A stretch of 60,836 nucleotides of DNA from Acidobacteriaceae bacterium (GTDB lineage: Bacteria > Acidobacteriota > Terriglobia > Terriglobales > Acidobacteriaceae). Location: positions 1-60,836 of the forward strand of contig PKXQ01000133.1 in assembly GCA_003132405.1 (NCBI GenBank), in the 5' to 3' direction. Shown here piece after piece: positions 51,112 through 60,818 of this stretch (its first letter is position 1; each line of letters begins with the position of its first letter). The translations under genes were made by a program, and so were the position numbers. The notes under the pieces were generated by a model. That model did no database searches, was not told the origin of the DNA, and saw only the letters and a program-made list of their open reading frames with translations.

Positions 51112-51150
51112 GTGATAGTTAATATCATGTTGTAGTTACTAACGTCAACG
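51112..51150 (-). promoter_or_regulatory. Promoter with TetR-type operator, SDR operon
   Basis: Read on the leftward strand, TTGACG (51143-51148) is a -35 box and GATATT (51121-51126) or TATTAA (51119-51124) a -10 box. Overlapping is a 26-bp operator, TAGTTAATA (51116-51124), 8 bp, TAGTTACTA (51133-51141), nearly an inverted repeat. The element at 53027-53065 has the same 9-8-9 geometry and matches at 25 or more positions of 39, including TACTAACGTCAA. It lies about 45 bases before the SDR start. Confidence 0.75.
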
Positions 51151-51190
51151 ACCTTCAGCGCTAAAGCCCTCATTGACGGGAAGTCTCCAT

Positions 51191-51210
51191 CGCAGCGGAG
51201 AACCGCTGCG
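51191..51210. terminator. Hairpin between adhP and the SDR promoter
   Basis: A perfect 8-bp stem CGCAGCGG/CCGCTGCG with an AGAA loop. It lies between the 3' end of the adhP gene (51271) and the SDR promoter, where readthrough of the TetR-adhP transcript would need to stop. No T-run follows, so it is only a candidate terminator. Confidence 0.45.
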
Positions 51211-51270
51211 CAACCCAAACGCGCCAAAGCCGGGTGCTGGAGTCCCGGGCACGTCACCCCCAAAGGCTTT

Positions 51271-52287
51271 CTAAATCCTAAGCACGACTCGCCCGGAAAT
51301 CTCGCCTCGGCTTAGTTGTGCTAGAACTTCCTGAACATCGGCTAGTGGACGCATCGAGACCTGACAATGGACGGCTCCTGACGCTCCCATCTCTAAAATC
51401 TCGTGGAGATCTTCGCGCGTGCCTACGGCGGAAGCTTTGATATGAATTTCTGCGGCGGCCATCATGATTGGCGGAAATGAAATGTCTGTGGCGGGCAAGC
51501 CCACTGCCAGCAATGTTCCGGAAGGGCGCACACAGTAGAAGGCGGTGTCGTATGCGGACTTGGCTGCCGAGGTGACGAGCGCAACGTGGACGCCTGCGCT
51601 CGCGCGCAGCTCTTTTACTACGTTGGTGGTTGCGGCGTTTAGTATTCGGGTGGCGCCTAGCGATTTTGCTAGCGCCAGCTTTTCATCGGATACGTCGATC
51701 GCTATGACCTCTGCGCCGGCTGCGCGGCCGATTTGGACGGCTAGGTGGCCTAGTCCGCCAACACCGAAAATTGCCAGACGCTGGCCGGCGCGAATTTTGG
51801 CTTGCTTGAGGGCGCGATGGACGGTGACACCGGCACAAAGGAGCGGGGCGGCTTGGTCGGACGGAAGCGCATCCGGAATTTTTGCGACGTGGCTGGCGGG
51901 AGCCTTCGCATATTCCGCGTATCCGCCATCGACGGTGACGCCGGTGATGCGTTGGCGAGCGCACAGATTCTCATTGCCTTCGTGGCAGAACTCACATTCG
52001 CCGCAGGTGTATTGGACCCATGGAATACCGACGCGCTCTCCGATAGCGACGCTTTGAACGGCGGCGCCTCGCTCGATTACGCGACCGATGATTTCGTGGC
52101 CGAGGATCAGAGGCTTTTTTACGATGCGTGCGAGCTGCGGCCAGTCGCCGTCGGCGACGTGCAGATCGGAGTGGCACACGCCGCAGACTTCGACTGCGAT
52201 CAGAACTTCATCGACATCGGGCGTGGGACGAGCTACTTCCTCCAAACTCAACGGCGTTTTGAATTCGTGCAGAACTGCGGCCTTCAT
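51271..52287 (-). CDS. adhP: Zinc-dependent alcohol dehydrogenase
   Basis: The 338-residue protein is an MDR-family zinc alcohol dehydrogenase. The catalytic zinc ligands are in CGVCHSDLHVADGDWP (Cys) and GHEIIGRV (His, Glu), and four Cys in CGECEFCHEGNENLC bind the structural zinc. The Rossmann motif is IFGVGGLGHLAVQIGRAAG near residue 165. The ATG at 52287 has a GGGGA ribosome-binding site and is preferred over the frame start at 52329. It would oxidise a primary or secondary alcohol with NAD. It follows the TetR gene by 55 bases with no separate promoter seen, so both are probably transcribed from the TetR promoter. Confidence 0.93.
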   Translation of the reverse strand: MKAAVLHEFKTPLSLEEVARPTPDVDEVLIAVEVCGVCHSDLHVADGDWPQLARIVKKPLILGHEIIGRVIERGAAVQSVAIGERVGIPWVQYTCGECEFCHEGNENLCARQRITGVTVDGGYAEYAKAPASHVAKIPDALPSDQAAPLLCAGVTVHRALKQAKIRAGQRLAIFGVGGLGHLAVQIGRAAGAEVIAIDVSDEKLALAKSLGATRILNAATTNVVKELRASAGVHVALVTSAAKSAYDTAFYCVRPSGTLLAVGLPATDISFPPIMMAAAEIHIKASAVGTREDLHEILEMGASGAVHCQVSMRPLADVQEVLAQLSRGEISGRVVLRI

Positions 52288-52342
52288 CGCGCGATCCCCT
52301 TTTACTTTGTGACAAACATGCGGACGCAATCCTGAAAACGTT

Positions 52343-52996
52343 TTACGGACGAATACCGCGCAGGAAAAAATCTACCGCGCTACGCACACGGTCGGTGAGT
52401 TTGTGCGGGCCGGTCAGATCGACTGCCCACTGGCGAACAACCGTGCTGTAGAGGCCTTCCATGAACTCGGCGAGATGCACTACGGGAAAGGCGCGGGTGA
52501 TTTCGCCTCGCTTTTGGCCTTGCGTCAGAATTTCGCGAAGTAGACTGACGGCGGCTTCTTCGTGTCCGCGAAGTTCGGCGGAGCGAACAGGATCCATTGC
52601 GCCTGATAAAACTACGGCTTGCCACAGCTGGCGATCGGCTTCCACTTCGCGTGCCATGGTTGTATATAGGCGGCGCAGGCGCTCGCTGGTCTGCGCCTTG
52701 CTCGAAAGCTCGGAGCGCAGGCGCTCGCAAATGCAGGCGTAGCCGCGCTCTCCTACCTCCCGCAGAACCGCGTCTTTACTGGGGAAGTAGCGGAAAAATG
52801 TGGGCTGGCTGATTTCCAAGACTTGGACGATGTCGTCGATGCGGGTAGATTCATATCCGCGCTTGCGGAATAAGCGGATGGAGGTGTCGATAATCTGCTG
52901 GCGCAGGCGGACTTTTTTGCGCTCGCGAAGGCCCAAGTCGGCAGTCGCTCCGATCGTCTCCGCGGCCGGATTTTGTAATGCGAGCACGGCGGGCAT
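52343..52996 (-). CDS. TetR-family transcriptional regulator
   Basis: The 217-residue protein has an N-terminal TetR HTH at about residues 28-75: RQQIIDTSIRLFRKRGYEST then IDDIVQVLEISQPTFFRYF. The ligand-binding helical domain follows (RLRSELSSKAQTSERLRRLY). It resembles TetR regulators of fatty-acid or aromatic catabolism, but ligand is not inferable. An AGGAGG ribosome-binding site lies nine bases before the ATG. Its promoter contains the inverted repeat shared with the SDR-operon promoter, so the regulator probably represses both itself and that operon, the usual TetR arrangement. Confidence 0.92.
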   Translation of the reverse strand: MPAVLALQNPAAETIGATADLGLRERKKVRLRQQIIDTSIRLFRKRGYESTRIDDIVQVLEISQPTFFRYFPSKDAVLREVGERGYACICERLRSELSSKAQTSERLRRLYTTMAREVEADRQLWQAVVLSGAMDPVRSAELRGHEEAAVSLLREILTQGQKRGEITRAFPVVHLAEFMEGLYSTVVRQWAVDLTGPHKLTDRVRSAVDFFLRGIRP

Positions 52997-53026
52997 GATT
53001 GGTTCCTCCTGGCTGCGGATGCAAAT

Positions 53027-53065
53027 GTGATAGTAACTATAACAAAATAGCTACTAACGTCAATC
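53027..53065 (-). promoter_or_regulatory. Promoter with TetR-type operator, TetR-adhP operon
   Basis: On the leftward strand TTGACG (53058-53063) and TATAGT (53036-53041) form -35 and -10 boxes with a 16-bp spacer. TAGTAACTA (53031-53039), 8 bp, TAGCTACTA (53048-53056) is an inverted repeat overlapping both boxes, which fits repression by steric block. The same geometry and TACTAACGTCAA segment occur at 51112-51150. Confidence 0.8.
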
Positions 53066-53111
53066 GGGGCATGGCGCTCCTGAGGCCTTCTCACCCCTGG
53101 CTCGGCGGACG

Positions 53112-53145
53112 GGACGCCCACCGGACAGCCGCCGCGGACGGCGGC
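53112..53145. repeat. 16-bp exact repeat (copy 2) plus GCGGAC-loop hairpin
   Basis: GGACGCCCACCGGACA at 53112-53127 is identical to 12057-12072. It is followed directly by a perfect hairpin GCCGCC/GGCGGC with the hexaloop GCGGAC (53128-53145), a third stem-hexaloop-stem element resembling those at 4408 and 7643 but with a different loop. It lies 30 bases after the 3' end of the 817-residue secreted-protein gene (53177). Confidence 0.6.
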
Positions 53146-53176
53146 GCTACAGAAGCCGCGGAAGAAATTCGGCGAC

Positions 53177-55630
53177 TTATTGGTCTAGCGTCGGGACTAC
53201 TGCGGTGTTCACTGCTGTCGGATCGTCTCTTAGCTTGAGGTAGAGGGTTTTGTCTTTCAGGGGCGGGATCAGGAGGGTTGATTCCGCATAGCCGTCGGGA
53301 ACCGTGACGGCGGTGTTGAAATCGGAGTCGGAACTGACTTCGTCGATCAGAAATAGCTTGTCGCCGCTTAAAGTGCATTCCCGCGCTCGCGGGGACACGC
53401 AATGGACTCCCTTTAGATCGGGTACGCGCACCAGGTTGACCAGCGGCTGCCAATCGCCTTCGACGCCGTCGGACGAAACGGGGCGGAACTTCAGAGGGCC
53501 GAAGGCTGATGGCCCGAGAAGCTTCATCGGATCAAGCATGACCAGAACGGTTTTGGAATCCTGCAAGGTAAGATTGCCGTCTTTGAAGCTCAGCAGGACG
53601 CGGAACGAATCGTCGGCGGTCGCGACTTCAACCTTTTCGGTGGGAGGAAAAACATCGGGCACTTGAGTTTTGAGCGAGAAATTTAGACGCGCCTCCTGCG
53701 GCAATTCATCGGCGTTTCCTAGGCGCACTATGGGAATGGTGGTCTCGTCATATTGCACACTTTTGCTGATCACGCTCACGCTCGGGCGGCGCGATGCTAC
53801 GGTCGATTGCAAATCGAGGACGCGACCGTCTTTCAACGTCACATGAAGGAGGATTGATTGGTCTGGCTGTAACAGTGCGCTGGCCGACGGATCTTCGGAG
53901 ACGAGGGTCAACTCATCCTGCTGGTTTTCGCGGGATAGGGCGTCGGGCTTGAAATATGCGCCGCGCGCCTCGATCTCCATAACTTGATCGAGCCGCGTGC
54001 CCTTCAGCACTCCCTCGGAGTCGCCGGCATGAATCGCGAAACCGTCTAATCGTCCTGCTTCAGCGTAAGTGTGGAGCTGGATTTCATCGGGCTCGGACAA
54101 GCCAAACTTTTTCACCATCATGGTGAGCGAGCCGGGCGGCGTCTGCTGCAATGCCACTTTAACTTCGAGCTCGTCAGATTTCGTGATCTTCCACGGCGCG
54201 TCCCAGAGCTTGCCTTGTTCGTCGCGCAGCTTTACTTCGCTCACGCAGCAGGCGGCGGTGCTTTGCAGGTGGAGCGTATCTTCCCTGCCGACGATGAGCG
54301 CGCTGGCGTCTTTCGAAGCAACGATCCACTGGCCGGCACGCGACGGGCGCAGACGGAAGCGCGGGCCCTCTAGAGGTTGAAATCCCCAGCTGCCTCGTAA
54401 AACTCCGGAGACTTCCTCGGACACGACGGGAAGGTTTTGCATGGCTTGCGTCTTCACGACAAATCCGCCGCTCGCCGGATCAGCCTCGGCCGGAAGATCG
54501 ATGCCTGGTCCAGTTTTGGTTTCGACATGGAGTACGAAGCCGTGGCCCAACTCGGTGGCGAAAGCCAGGGGCGTGCCTTCCACGGGCAAGACCAGTTCAG
54601 GCTTGCCGGCGCAGAAGACCTGGGAGGGATTGGCGGTTCGAAGCGTAGGGAGAGGGAGCGCATGAACGGCCGGCAGACCGATGACGAGAACCGATTTTGG
54701 ATTGCGGAAGGACGGAGGATTATTGAGATGGAGATTGAGCGCGTTCTGCTTGGGCAGAGCCAACGCGGGGATGTATTGGTATTGCGCGGTGTGCGCCGCA
54801 CCCAGGATTCTCGCGACGTCCATGATCGCGCCGATGTAGGGACTGTAGTATCCGCTGCGCGCAGTCGGCGTGGAACTCAGTTGATTCATGAGATCGGTCG
54901 AAGTTCCCGAGATCAAGCTCGCAACCATCGATTGGCTGTGCGAATCGTCGAGCACGAGTTGATCGGTATTCTGCGTGAGGCACGGAACCTGCTGTGCCGT
55001 GGGCTTGTCGAAGCACTGCTGATCGAGACGGATGTTGAGGCTGTGCGCCAACAGAGTAGTGCGGCTTTTCAGTTGGTCGGGATCGGTAACGGCGCTTTCG
55101 CGGACGACTTCTAAATATTTTTCCAGGCGAGCGCGATCGAGGCTGGCCTGCTCAAGATCCTGAGAGGCGCGTACGAAGGCTCCGGGCTTGCCGCGAACTG
55201 CGCTGCGCAGGGTGCTGAAAGCGCCGCCAGTTTCCGGAGCGAGGAGGATGATGGCTTCCTCGGCACCGTCGGGGACGTTTACGTAAATACCTTCTTCGTG
55301 CACGGGGCGGTTCCAGGTCTCGACGCGAGTAAACCAGGAGTCTGGCGGGGGATTGGTCGCTCCGCGCAAAAATGCAACGACCATTACGTAATGCACTGAC
55401 TGATTGTCGGGCAGGTCGGGGTGGATCCAAAGCCGGTCGCGCTCCAGCAGGTTGGGCACCTCGGAGATCGGCAGCGTCTTGTCGTCGCGCCTCACGCGCA
55501 CTTCTACTTTCGGACCGACCAGGTCGAAAGCGGCTGTATCCGCCGATGCAACACAAGGCGGAAGACACGCAATAACGAGAATGACGATTGACGAAAGGCG
55601 GCGCCGCAAACGCGCGATCAGGAACGACAA
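53177..55630 (-). CDS. Large secreted protein of unknown function
   Basis: The 817-residue protein has a signal peptide (SSIVILVIACLPPCVASADT at about residues 12-31) and no domain that I recognise. The mature part looks mainly beta-rich with several strands containing FVLHVETKTGPGIDL, HAGDSEGVLKGTRLDQVMEI and LTLQDSKTVLVMLDPMKLLG; a region near residues 140-230 is more helical. Cys residues are few (near residues 212, 221, 462-463, and two close to the end in HCVSPRARECTLSG), which could form disulfides after export. Large orphan secreted proteins like this are common in Acidobacteria. No neighbour suggests a role; downstream is the TetR promoter region. Confidence 0.6.
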   Translation of the reverse strand: MSFLIARLRRRLSSIVILVIACLPPCVASADTAAFDLVGPKVEVRVRRDDKTLPISEVPNLLERDRLWIHPDLPDNQSVHYVMVVAFLRGATNPPPDSWFTRVETWNRPVHEEGIYVNVPDGAEEAIILLAPETGGAFSTLRSAVRGKPGAFVRASQDLEQASLDRARLEKYLEVVRESAVTDPDQLKSRTTLLAHSLNIRLDQQCFDKPTAQQVPCLTQNTDQLVLDDSHSQSMVASLISGTSTDLMNQLSSTPTARSGYYSPYIGAIMDVARILGAAHTAQYQYIPALALPKQNALNLHLNNPPSFRNPKSVLVIGLPAVHALPLPTLRTANPSQVFCAGKPELVLPVEGTPLAFATELGHGFVLHVETKTGPGIDLPAEADPASGGFVVKTQAMQNLPVVSEEVSGVLRGSWGFQPLEGPRFRLRPSRAGQWIVASKDASALIVGREDTLHLQSTAACCVSEVKLRDEQGKLWDAPWKITKSDELEVKVALQQTPPGSLTMMVKKFGLSEPDEIQLHTYAEAGRLDGFAIHAGDSEGVLKGTRLDQVMEIEARGAYFKPDALSRENQQDELTLVSEDPSASALLQPDQSILLHVTLKDGRVLDLQSTVASRRPSVSVISKSVQYDETTIPIVRLGNADELPQEARLNFSLKTQVPDVFPPTEKVEVATADDSFRVLLSFKDGNLTLQDSKTVLVMLDPMKLLGPSAFGPLKFRPVSSDGVEGDWQPLVNLVRVPDLKGVHCVSPRARECTLSGDKLFLIDEVSSDSDFNTAVTVPDGYAESTLLIPPLKDKTLYLKLRDDPTAVNTAVVPTLDQ

Positions 55631-55803
55631 ATCTTTGGCCCTCTCTCCTGGGTTTGAAATGTGATCTGAAATTCGCTAGTTGATAGCATCTTGTTCGGTT
55701 TTAGTATGCCAGCTGGGCGGATTTTGCCTGCTGACTATTTGATGCAGAATCTTCAATTAAGAGTCATCGGATGTTCCATAACTGGGGACAAGCTGGTTAT
55801 CGC

Positions 55804-55809
55804 TATAAT
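55804..55809 (+). promoter_or_regulatory. Candidate -10 box for the methionine synthase operon
   Basis: TATAAT lies about 75 bases before the ATG at 55884. No convincing -35 box is spaced correctly. No cobalamin or SAM riboswitch fold could be recognised in the leader. Confidence 0.4.
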
Positions 55810-55883
55810 AAAGACGGCGTATTTTGTGGAAATGCCGCGAGATTACGGCCGAATCGAAGACTGACTCAGTTCATCAAAGAGAC

Positions 55884-57014
55884 ATGACAAAAGCGCGCCT
55901 ACATCCGCTCGAAAAGATACTCGAGAGTCGCATTGCCATCATTGACGGGGCGATGGGGACGACCATCCGCACCTATGGGATGACGGAAGCGGATATCCGC
56001 GGGGAGCGATTCAAGGATGCGAAGAAAAGCCTGCTGAACAATGGCGATCTCTTTTCGCTGACGAAACCGGAGATGATTGGGGACATACATCGGCGGTTTC
56101 TGGAGGCGGGAGCGGACATCATCGAGACGAACACGTTTGGCGCGACCAGCATTACGCAGAGCGAGTTCTTTGTGGAAGATCCGCGGGAGCGCGGCGGGCG
56201 GAAGGATCCAGCGTTTTATCAAAAGGTGATCGAGGATAAATTTCTCGCCACACTGGCATGGGATATCAATGAGCAATCGGCGCGGCAATGCCGCGAATGG
56301 GCCGATCGGGTCGGGACTGCGACTTCGCGGCAACGGTTCGTGGCGGGAGCAATCGGGCCGCTGACCGTGTCGTTGTCGAACTCGCCCGATGCGGATGATC
56401 CGGGGTTCCGGGTGGTCACGTTTGATCAGGTTAAGAGTGCTTACGCTCAACAAGTGCGTGCGCTAATTGCTGGAGGCGTAGACCTGCTATTGGTCGAGAC
56501 AATTTTCGATTCTCTCAATGCCAAGGCGGCGCTTGTCGCGATCCGTGAAGTGTTTGATGCGGACGGAAAAGAGCTGCCAGTGATGATCTCCGCGGCGGTG
56601 GGCCGCGGCGGCGAGACGATGATCTCGGCGCAGACAACCGAGGCGTTTTGGAATGCGGTGCAGCACGTGAAACCGCTGTCGGTGGGACTCAACTGCTCTC
56701 TCGGGCCCGATTCGATGTATCCATTCCTGGAAGAACTTTCGGAGAAGGCGGACGTGGCGATCTCGTGCTACCCGAATGCGGGGTTGCCGAATCCGCTTTC
56801 GGAAACTGGGTTTGATCTGGGGCCACAGGATATGGCGCGTTATCTCGGCAACTTCGCGCAGGCGGGACTGATCAATATCGCGGGCGGGTGCTGCGGCAAC
56901 ACTCCCGAGCACATCGCGGCGATTGCCAAGGCGCTCGAAGGGCAGCCTCCGCGAAAATGGGGGACACAGCGCAGCGAGGGATCCGTCATCCACGAAATTG
57001 AGAGTCGAGCGTGA
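55884..57014 (+). CDS. metH: Methionine synthase homocysteine-binding subunit (MetH N-terminal part)
   Basis: The 376-residue protein is only the N-terminal homocysteine S-methyltransferase barrel of B12-dependent methionine synthase. It starts with [19 protein letters not shown], and the zinc ligands are in [12 protein letters not shown] (Cys) and [12 protein letters not shown] (two Cys). Normally this domain is fused to the pterin, cobalamin and activation domains in one chain of about 1230 residues. Here the next gene starts with a GTG overlapping this stop codon (GTGA), so the two parts are translationally coupled and together make a full-length enzyme. The ATG at 55884 follows AAAGAGA and is preferred over the frame start at 55824. 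Confidence 0.93.
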   Translation: MTKARLHPLEKILESRIAIIDGAMGTTIRTYGMTEADIRGERFKDAKKSLLNNGDLFSLTKPEMIGDIHRRFLEAGADIIETNTFGATSITQSEFFVEDPRERGGRKDPAFYQKVIEDKFLATLAWDINEQSARQCREWADRVGTATSRQRFVAGAIGPLTVSLSNSPDADDPGFRVVTFDQVKSAYAQQVRALIAGGVDLLLVETIFDSLNAKAALVAIREVFDADGKELPVMISAAVGRGGETMISAQTTEAFWNAVQHVKPLSVGLNCSLGPDSMYPFLEELSEKADVAISCYPNAGLPNPLSETGFDLGPQDMARYLGNFAQAGLINIAGGCCGNTPEHIAAIAKALEGQPPRKWGTQRSEGSVIHEIESRA

Positions 57015-59752
57015 GCCTGTCCGACAGCGCAAGCGCGCCCGAGCCTACATCAACGAATCCTACAAAGCCGCTCCGCCTCTCGGGATCGCAACCATTCACT
57101 CAACAAGCCGGCGTCTACATCGTGATCGGCGAGCGGACCAATGTGGCCGGGTCGCCGAAGTTCGCGAAGCTGATCAAACAAGGCAAATATGAGGAAGCGG
57201 TAAGCGTCGCGCGGCAGCAGGTCGAGAATGGTGCGAATGTTCTCGACATCTGCATGGACGAAGGCATGATCGATGGCGTCACCGCAATGACGCGCTTCCT
57301 GCAATTGCTCGGGAGCGAGCCCGAAGTTGCCAAAGTGCCTTTCATGGTCGACTCCTCGAAATGGGAGGTCATCGAGGCGGGACTGAAATGCTTGCAAGGT
57401 AAAGGCATCGTCAATTCGATCTCGCTGAAAGAAGGCGAGGAGAAGTTTCGGCAGAATGCGGCCCAGGTTTTGAAATATGGCGCGGCGGTCGTAGTGATGG
57501 CCTTCGACGAAAAGGGGCAGGCCGCGACTTACGAGGACAAGATACGAGTGTGCGAGCGTGCCTACAGAATACTGGTCGACGAGGTTGGCTTTCCTCCCGA
57601 AGACATTATTTTCGATCCGAATATTCTCACTGTCGCGACGGGCATGGAGGAGCATAACAACTACGCGGTTGACTTCATCAATGCCACGCGCTGGATCAAG
57701 GCGAATCTGGCGCATGCCAAGGTGAGCGGTGGCGTCTCGAATATCTCCTTCAGCTTTCGAGGCAATAACAAGGTGCGCGAGGCTATGCACTCGGCGTTCC
57801 TCTATCACGCTATCGCGGCGGGCATGGACATGGGCATCGTCAATGCGGGGATGCTCGAGGTGTACGAGGAGATTGATCCCGAGCTTAAAGTATTGGTTGA
57901 GGATGTGCTGCTAAACCGGCGTCCCGATGCAACGGAACGGTTGGTGGAGCACGGCGAATTGCTTAAACACGAGGGCGCGGTAGTCAGCGAAAAGAAGGCC
58001 GAAGAATGGCGCAACGGCACGGTTGAAGAGCGGCTTTCGCACGCGCTGGTCAAAGGGATCGACACGTACATCGAGATCGACGCCGAAGAAGCACGCGTCA
58101 AGCTGGGCCGGCCTTTATTGGTGATCGAAGGCCCGCTCATGGCTGGCATGAGCGTGGTCGGCGACCTGTTCGGAGCAGGCAAGATGTTCTTGCCGCAGGT
58201 GGTGAAGTCAGCGCGGGTGATGAAGAAGGCGGTGGCGCACCTTACGCCGTTCATGGAAGCGGAAAAGGAAGCGCGGGCTGCGGCTGGCGAGATGGTGAAG
58301 GCGCAGGGAAAGATCGTACTGGCGACGGTCAAAGGCGACGTCCACGACATTGGCAAGAATATTGTGGGCGTCGTTTTGGCGTGCAATAACTATGAAGTGA
58401 TCGACATGGGGGTGATGGTCCCATGCGAAAAGATCCTCGAACGCGCCACAGCGGAGAAGGCGGACATGATCGGGCTGAGCGGGCTGATCACACCGTCGCT
58501 TGACGAGATGGTGCATGTGGCGCGCGAGATGGAGCGTCAGGGCTTCAAGTTGCCGTTGCTGATTGGCGGGGCAACGACGAGCCGGGCGCACACCGCGGTC
58601 AAGATTGCGCCCCATTACAGCGAGCCAGTGGTCCACGTACTGGATGCCAGCCGGGCGGTGCCGGTTACGACGAGCCTGCTGAGCGACGACGGCAAGTCGG
58701 CGTTTGTGGTGCAACATCGAGCTGATTACGAGGCGCTCCGCAAAGCGCACTCCGCGCCGCGGCTGACGGGCGTCTCGCTGGAGGCGGCGCGAAAAAGACG
58801 GACTCCTATCGAGTGGCGCGCGGAGGATTTGCCAACACCTGCATTTACCGGTGTGCGCGTGCTGGATAATTTTCCGCTGGCGACACTGCGCGAATTTATT
58901 GACTGGTCGCCTTTCTTCCACACTTGGGGGCTGAAGGGTATTTATCCGCGCATTCTTGAGCACGAGACACAAGGTGTGCAGGCGCGCCAGCTTTTCGCCG
59001 AAGGCAATGCCCTGCTGGACTCAATTATTCAGAAGAACTTGATTACTGCGCGCGGCGTATACGGCTTGTTTCCCGCCAGCGCGGTGGGCGATGACGTCGA
59101 GTTGTACACGGATGACACGCGCACGCGTGTGCTAGAGAGATTCCACTTCCTTCGGCAGCAGTCGAATAAGGAGGGCAGCGAACCTTGCCGATCGCTCGCA
59201 GATTTTATTGCGCCGAAGGAAACAGGGTTGGCCGATCATATCGGCGCGTTCGCAGTAACCAGTGGGATTGGGTTGAAAGAGCTGTGTGATCGCTTCCGCG
59301 CCGAGAACGACGACTACAACGCGATCATGGCGGAGGCCCTCGCCGATCGCTTGGCGGAAGCTTTCGCCGAATGCCTGCACAAACGAGTGCGGGAGGAATG
59401 GGGTTACGGTTGCGAAGAAGGGCTGAGCAATGCGGAACTGATTCAAGAAAAGTATAGAGGGATCAGGCCGGCAGCGGGTTATCCCGCGTGCCCGGATCAC
59501 ACGGAGAAGGGCACGCTTTGGCGTTTGCTCGATGTGCAGGCGAAGACGGGAATGCTGATCACGGAGTCGTTTGCGATGTGGCCGGGATCGAGCGTGAGCG
59601 GGCTTTACTTTGCGCATCCGAAGTCGCGATATTTCAGCCTGGGCAAGATCGATCGCGACCAGGTTGCCGACTATAGCCAACGCAAGGGGATGAGTGTGGC
59701 GGAGGTCGAGCGCTGGCTGGGGCAAAATCTAAACTACGACCGGGCTGAATAG
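57011..59752 (+). CDS. metH: Methionine synthase pterin-, B12- and activation-domain subunit (MetH C-terminal part)
   Basis: The 913-residue protein contains the rest of MetH in normal order: a methyltetrahydrofolate (pterin)-binding barrel with [18 protein letters not shown] near residue 33 and [18 protein letters not shown] near 244, a cobalamin cap and B12-binding domain with the base-off ligand motif [14 protein letters not shown] near residue 442, and the SAM-binding activation domain at the C terminus with [19 protein letters not shown] near residue 817. The GTG start at 57011 overlaps the upstream stop by four bases. It remethylates homocysteine through methylcobalamin. The split of MetH after the homocysteine domain is unusual and noted as a finding. 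Confidence 0.94.
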   Translation: MSLSDSASAPEPTSTNPTKPLRLSGSQPFTQQAGVYIVIGERTNVAGSPKFAKLIKQGKYEEAVSVARQQVENGANVLDICMDEGMIDGVTAMTRFLQLLGSEPEVAKVPFMVDSSKWEVIEAGLKCLQGKGIVNSISLKEGEEKFRQNAAQVLKYGAAVVVMAFDEKGQAATYEDKIRVCERAYRILVDEVGFPPEDIIFDPNILTVATGMEEHNNYAVDFINATRWIKANLAHAKVSGGVSNISFSFRGNNKVREAMHSAFLYHAIAAGMDMGIVNAGMLEVYEEIDPELKVLVEDVLLNRRPDATERLVEHGELLKHEGAVVSEKKAEEWRNGTVEERLSHALVKGIDTYIEIDAEEARVKLGRPLLVIEGPLMAGMSVVGDLFGAGKMFLPQVVKSARVMKKAVAHLTPFMEAEKEARAAAGEMVKAQGKIVLATVKGDVHDIGKNIVGVVLACNNYEVIDMGVMVPCEKILERATAEKADMIGLSGLITPSLDEMVHVAREMERQGFKLPLLIGGATTSRAHTAVKIAPHYSEPVVHVLDASRAVPVTTSLLSDDGKSAFVVQHRADYEALRKAHSAPRLTGVSLEAARKRRTPIEWRAEDLPTPAFTGVRVLDNFPLATLREFIDWSPFFHTWGLKGIYPRILEHETQGVQARQLFAEGNALLDSIIQKNLITARGVYGLFPASAVGDDVELYTDDTRTRVLERFHFLRQQSNKEGSEPCRSLADFIAPKETGLADHIGAFAVTSGIGLKELCDRFRAENDDYNAIMAEALADRLAEAFAECLHKRVREEWGYGCEEGLSNAELIQEKYRGIRPAAGYPACPDHTEKGTLWRLLDVQAKTGMLITESFAMWPGSSVSGLYFAHPKSRYFSLGKIDRDQVADYSQRKGMSVAEVERWLGQNLNYDRAE

Positions 59753-59825
59753 CGGCAGGCGTTATTCAAACCTGATATTCAAACTTGATCATGTCAGGGA
59801 AACGTCACCTTTGCCATGACCCAAG

Positions 59826-60818
59826 CTATTCGGTTTCGCGACTGATGCGGGTCTCGCGCTCCAGTCGCCGCAAATATTTCTGCGCCTTCCCTACATCCCG
59901 CCCAATCTGCTCTTTCAGCGCTTCGACCGACGGAAACTTGATCTCATCGCGCAGACGATCAAGGAAATAAATTTCGACCTCTGTTTCGGCCGAGAGTTCG
60001 AGCGGGCGAAAATTCAGCAGGTGGGTTTCGATGGCGAAAGAATCGGCGCCGAAGGTGGGACGATTTCCGACATTCGTGACTGAGTCGAAGCATTCGCCAC
60101 TGCTGCCGCTGCCGACCCTCGTCCGAGTGATGTAGACACCATCTTTCGGCACCAGTTCTTCATAGCGCGCGAGGTTGATGGTCGGGACGGTGTATTTTGA
60201 TCCGTAGCCACGCCCCCGGCCGGCGGTCGAGAGAATGCTGAAGGGACGCGCAAGCAGATGGCGTGCGCGGCTGACTCGGCCTTCGGCGAGCAGCTTGCGG
60301 ATATGGCTACTCGAAACATTTTCTCCACGCAGGCGCATCTCGGGATAGTCGTGGACTTCAAATCCCATCTCGCGCCCTAGCTCGCGCAACACTTCAACAT
60401 TTCCCGCCGCTTTGTGGCCGAAGTGAAAGTTGTAGCCTTCGTGAACTTCGCGGGTATGCAAGCGCTTCTTCAGAATTTCATGAGCGAACTGGTGCGGCGT
60501 CATTAGCGAGAGATCACGCGAAAAAGGGAGCAGCAAAACCGCATCGATGCCCGTCATTTCGAGCAGGCGCAGCTTTTCCGGGAGCGGAGTCAGCAGTTTG
60601 AAATTGTGATCGGGACGCAGGATGCGAGCCGGATGCGGATCAAACGTGACGACTACCGCCTGCGCCTTTGACGCTTTCGCGCGGCGCACGATCTCATCGA
60701 TCACATGCCGATGCGCGCGGTGCACGCCATCAAAATTACCAACGCTGACGATCGCGGGACCGAAGTCGCTGGGGATGCCGTCGAGTTGGTCAAAAGTTTG
60801 CATGCGACAGCTAGTCAC
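59826..60818 (-). CDS. ribF: Bifunctional riboflavin kinase/FAD synthetase
   Basis: RibF makes FMN and FAD from riboflavin. The N-terminal nucleotidyltransferase domain has VSVGNFDGVHRAHRHVIDEI near residue 25, HPARILRPDHNF, and SSSHIRKLLAEGRV near residue 172. The C-terminal kinase domain starts about residue 195 with GRGYGSKYTVPTINLARYE, followed by DGVYITRTRVG and NVGNRPTFG, and ends in a helix RDVGKAQKYLRRLE. Length 330 is typical. It reaches to within 18 bases of the window end; an ATG at 60803 is an alternative start, and the promoter is outside the window. Confidence 0.93.
   Translation of the reverse strand: MTSCRMQTFDQLDGIPSDFGPAIVSVGNFDGVHRAHRHVIDEIVRRAKASKAQAVVVTFDPHPARILRPDHNFKLLTPLPEKLRLLEMTGIDAVLLLPFSRDLSLMTPHQFAHEILKKRLHTREVHEGYNFHFGHKAAGNVEVLRELGREMGFEVHDYPEMRLRGENVSSSHIRKLLAEGRVSRARHLLARPFSILSTAGRGRGYGSKYTVPTINLARYEELVPKDGVYITRTRVGSGSSGECFDSVTNVGNRPTFGADSFAIETHLLNFRPLELSAETEVEIYFLDRLRDEIKFPSVEALKEQIGRDVGKAQKYLRRLERETRISRETE

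Noticed and set aside
55631..55883. Cobalamin or SAM riboswitch upstream of metH
   Set aside because: I could not find the conserved B12-box or SAM riboswitch core; only a TATAAT box is visible.
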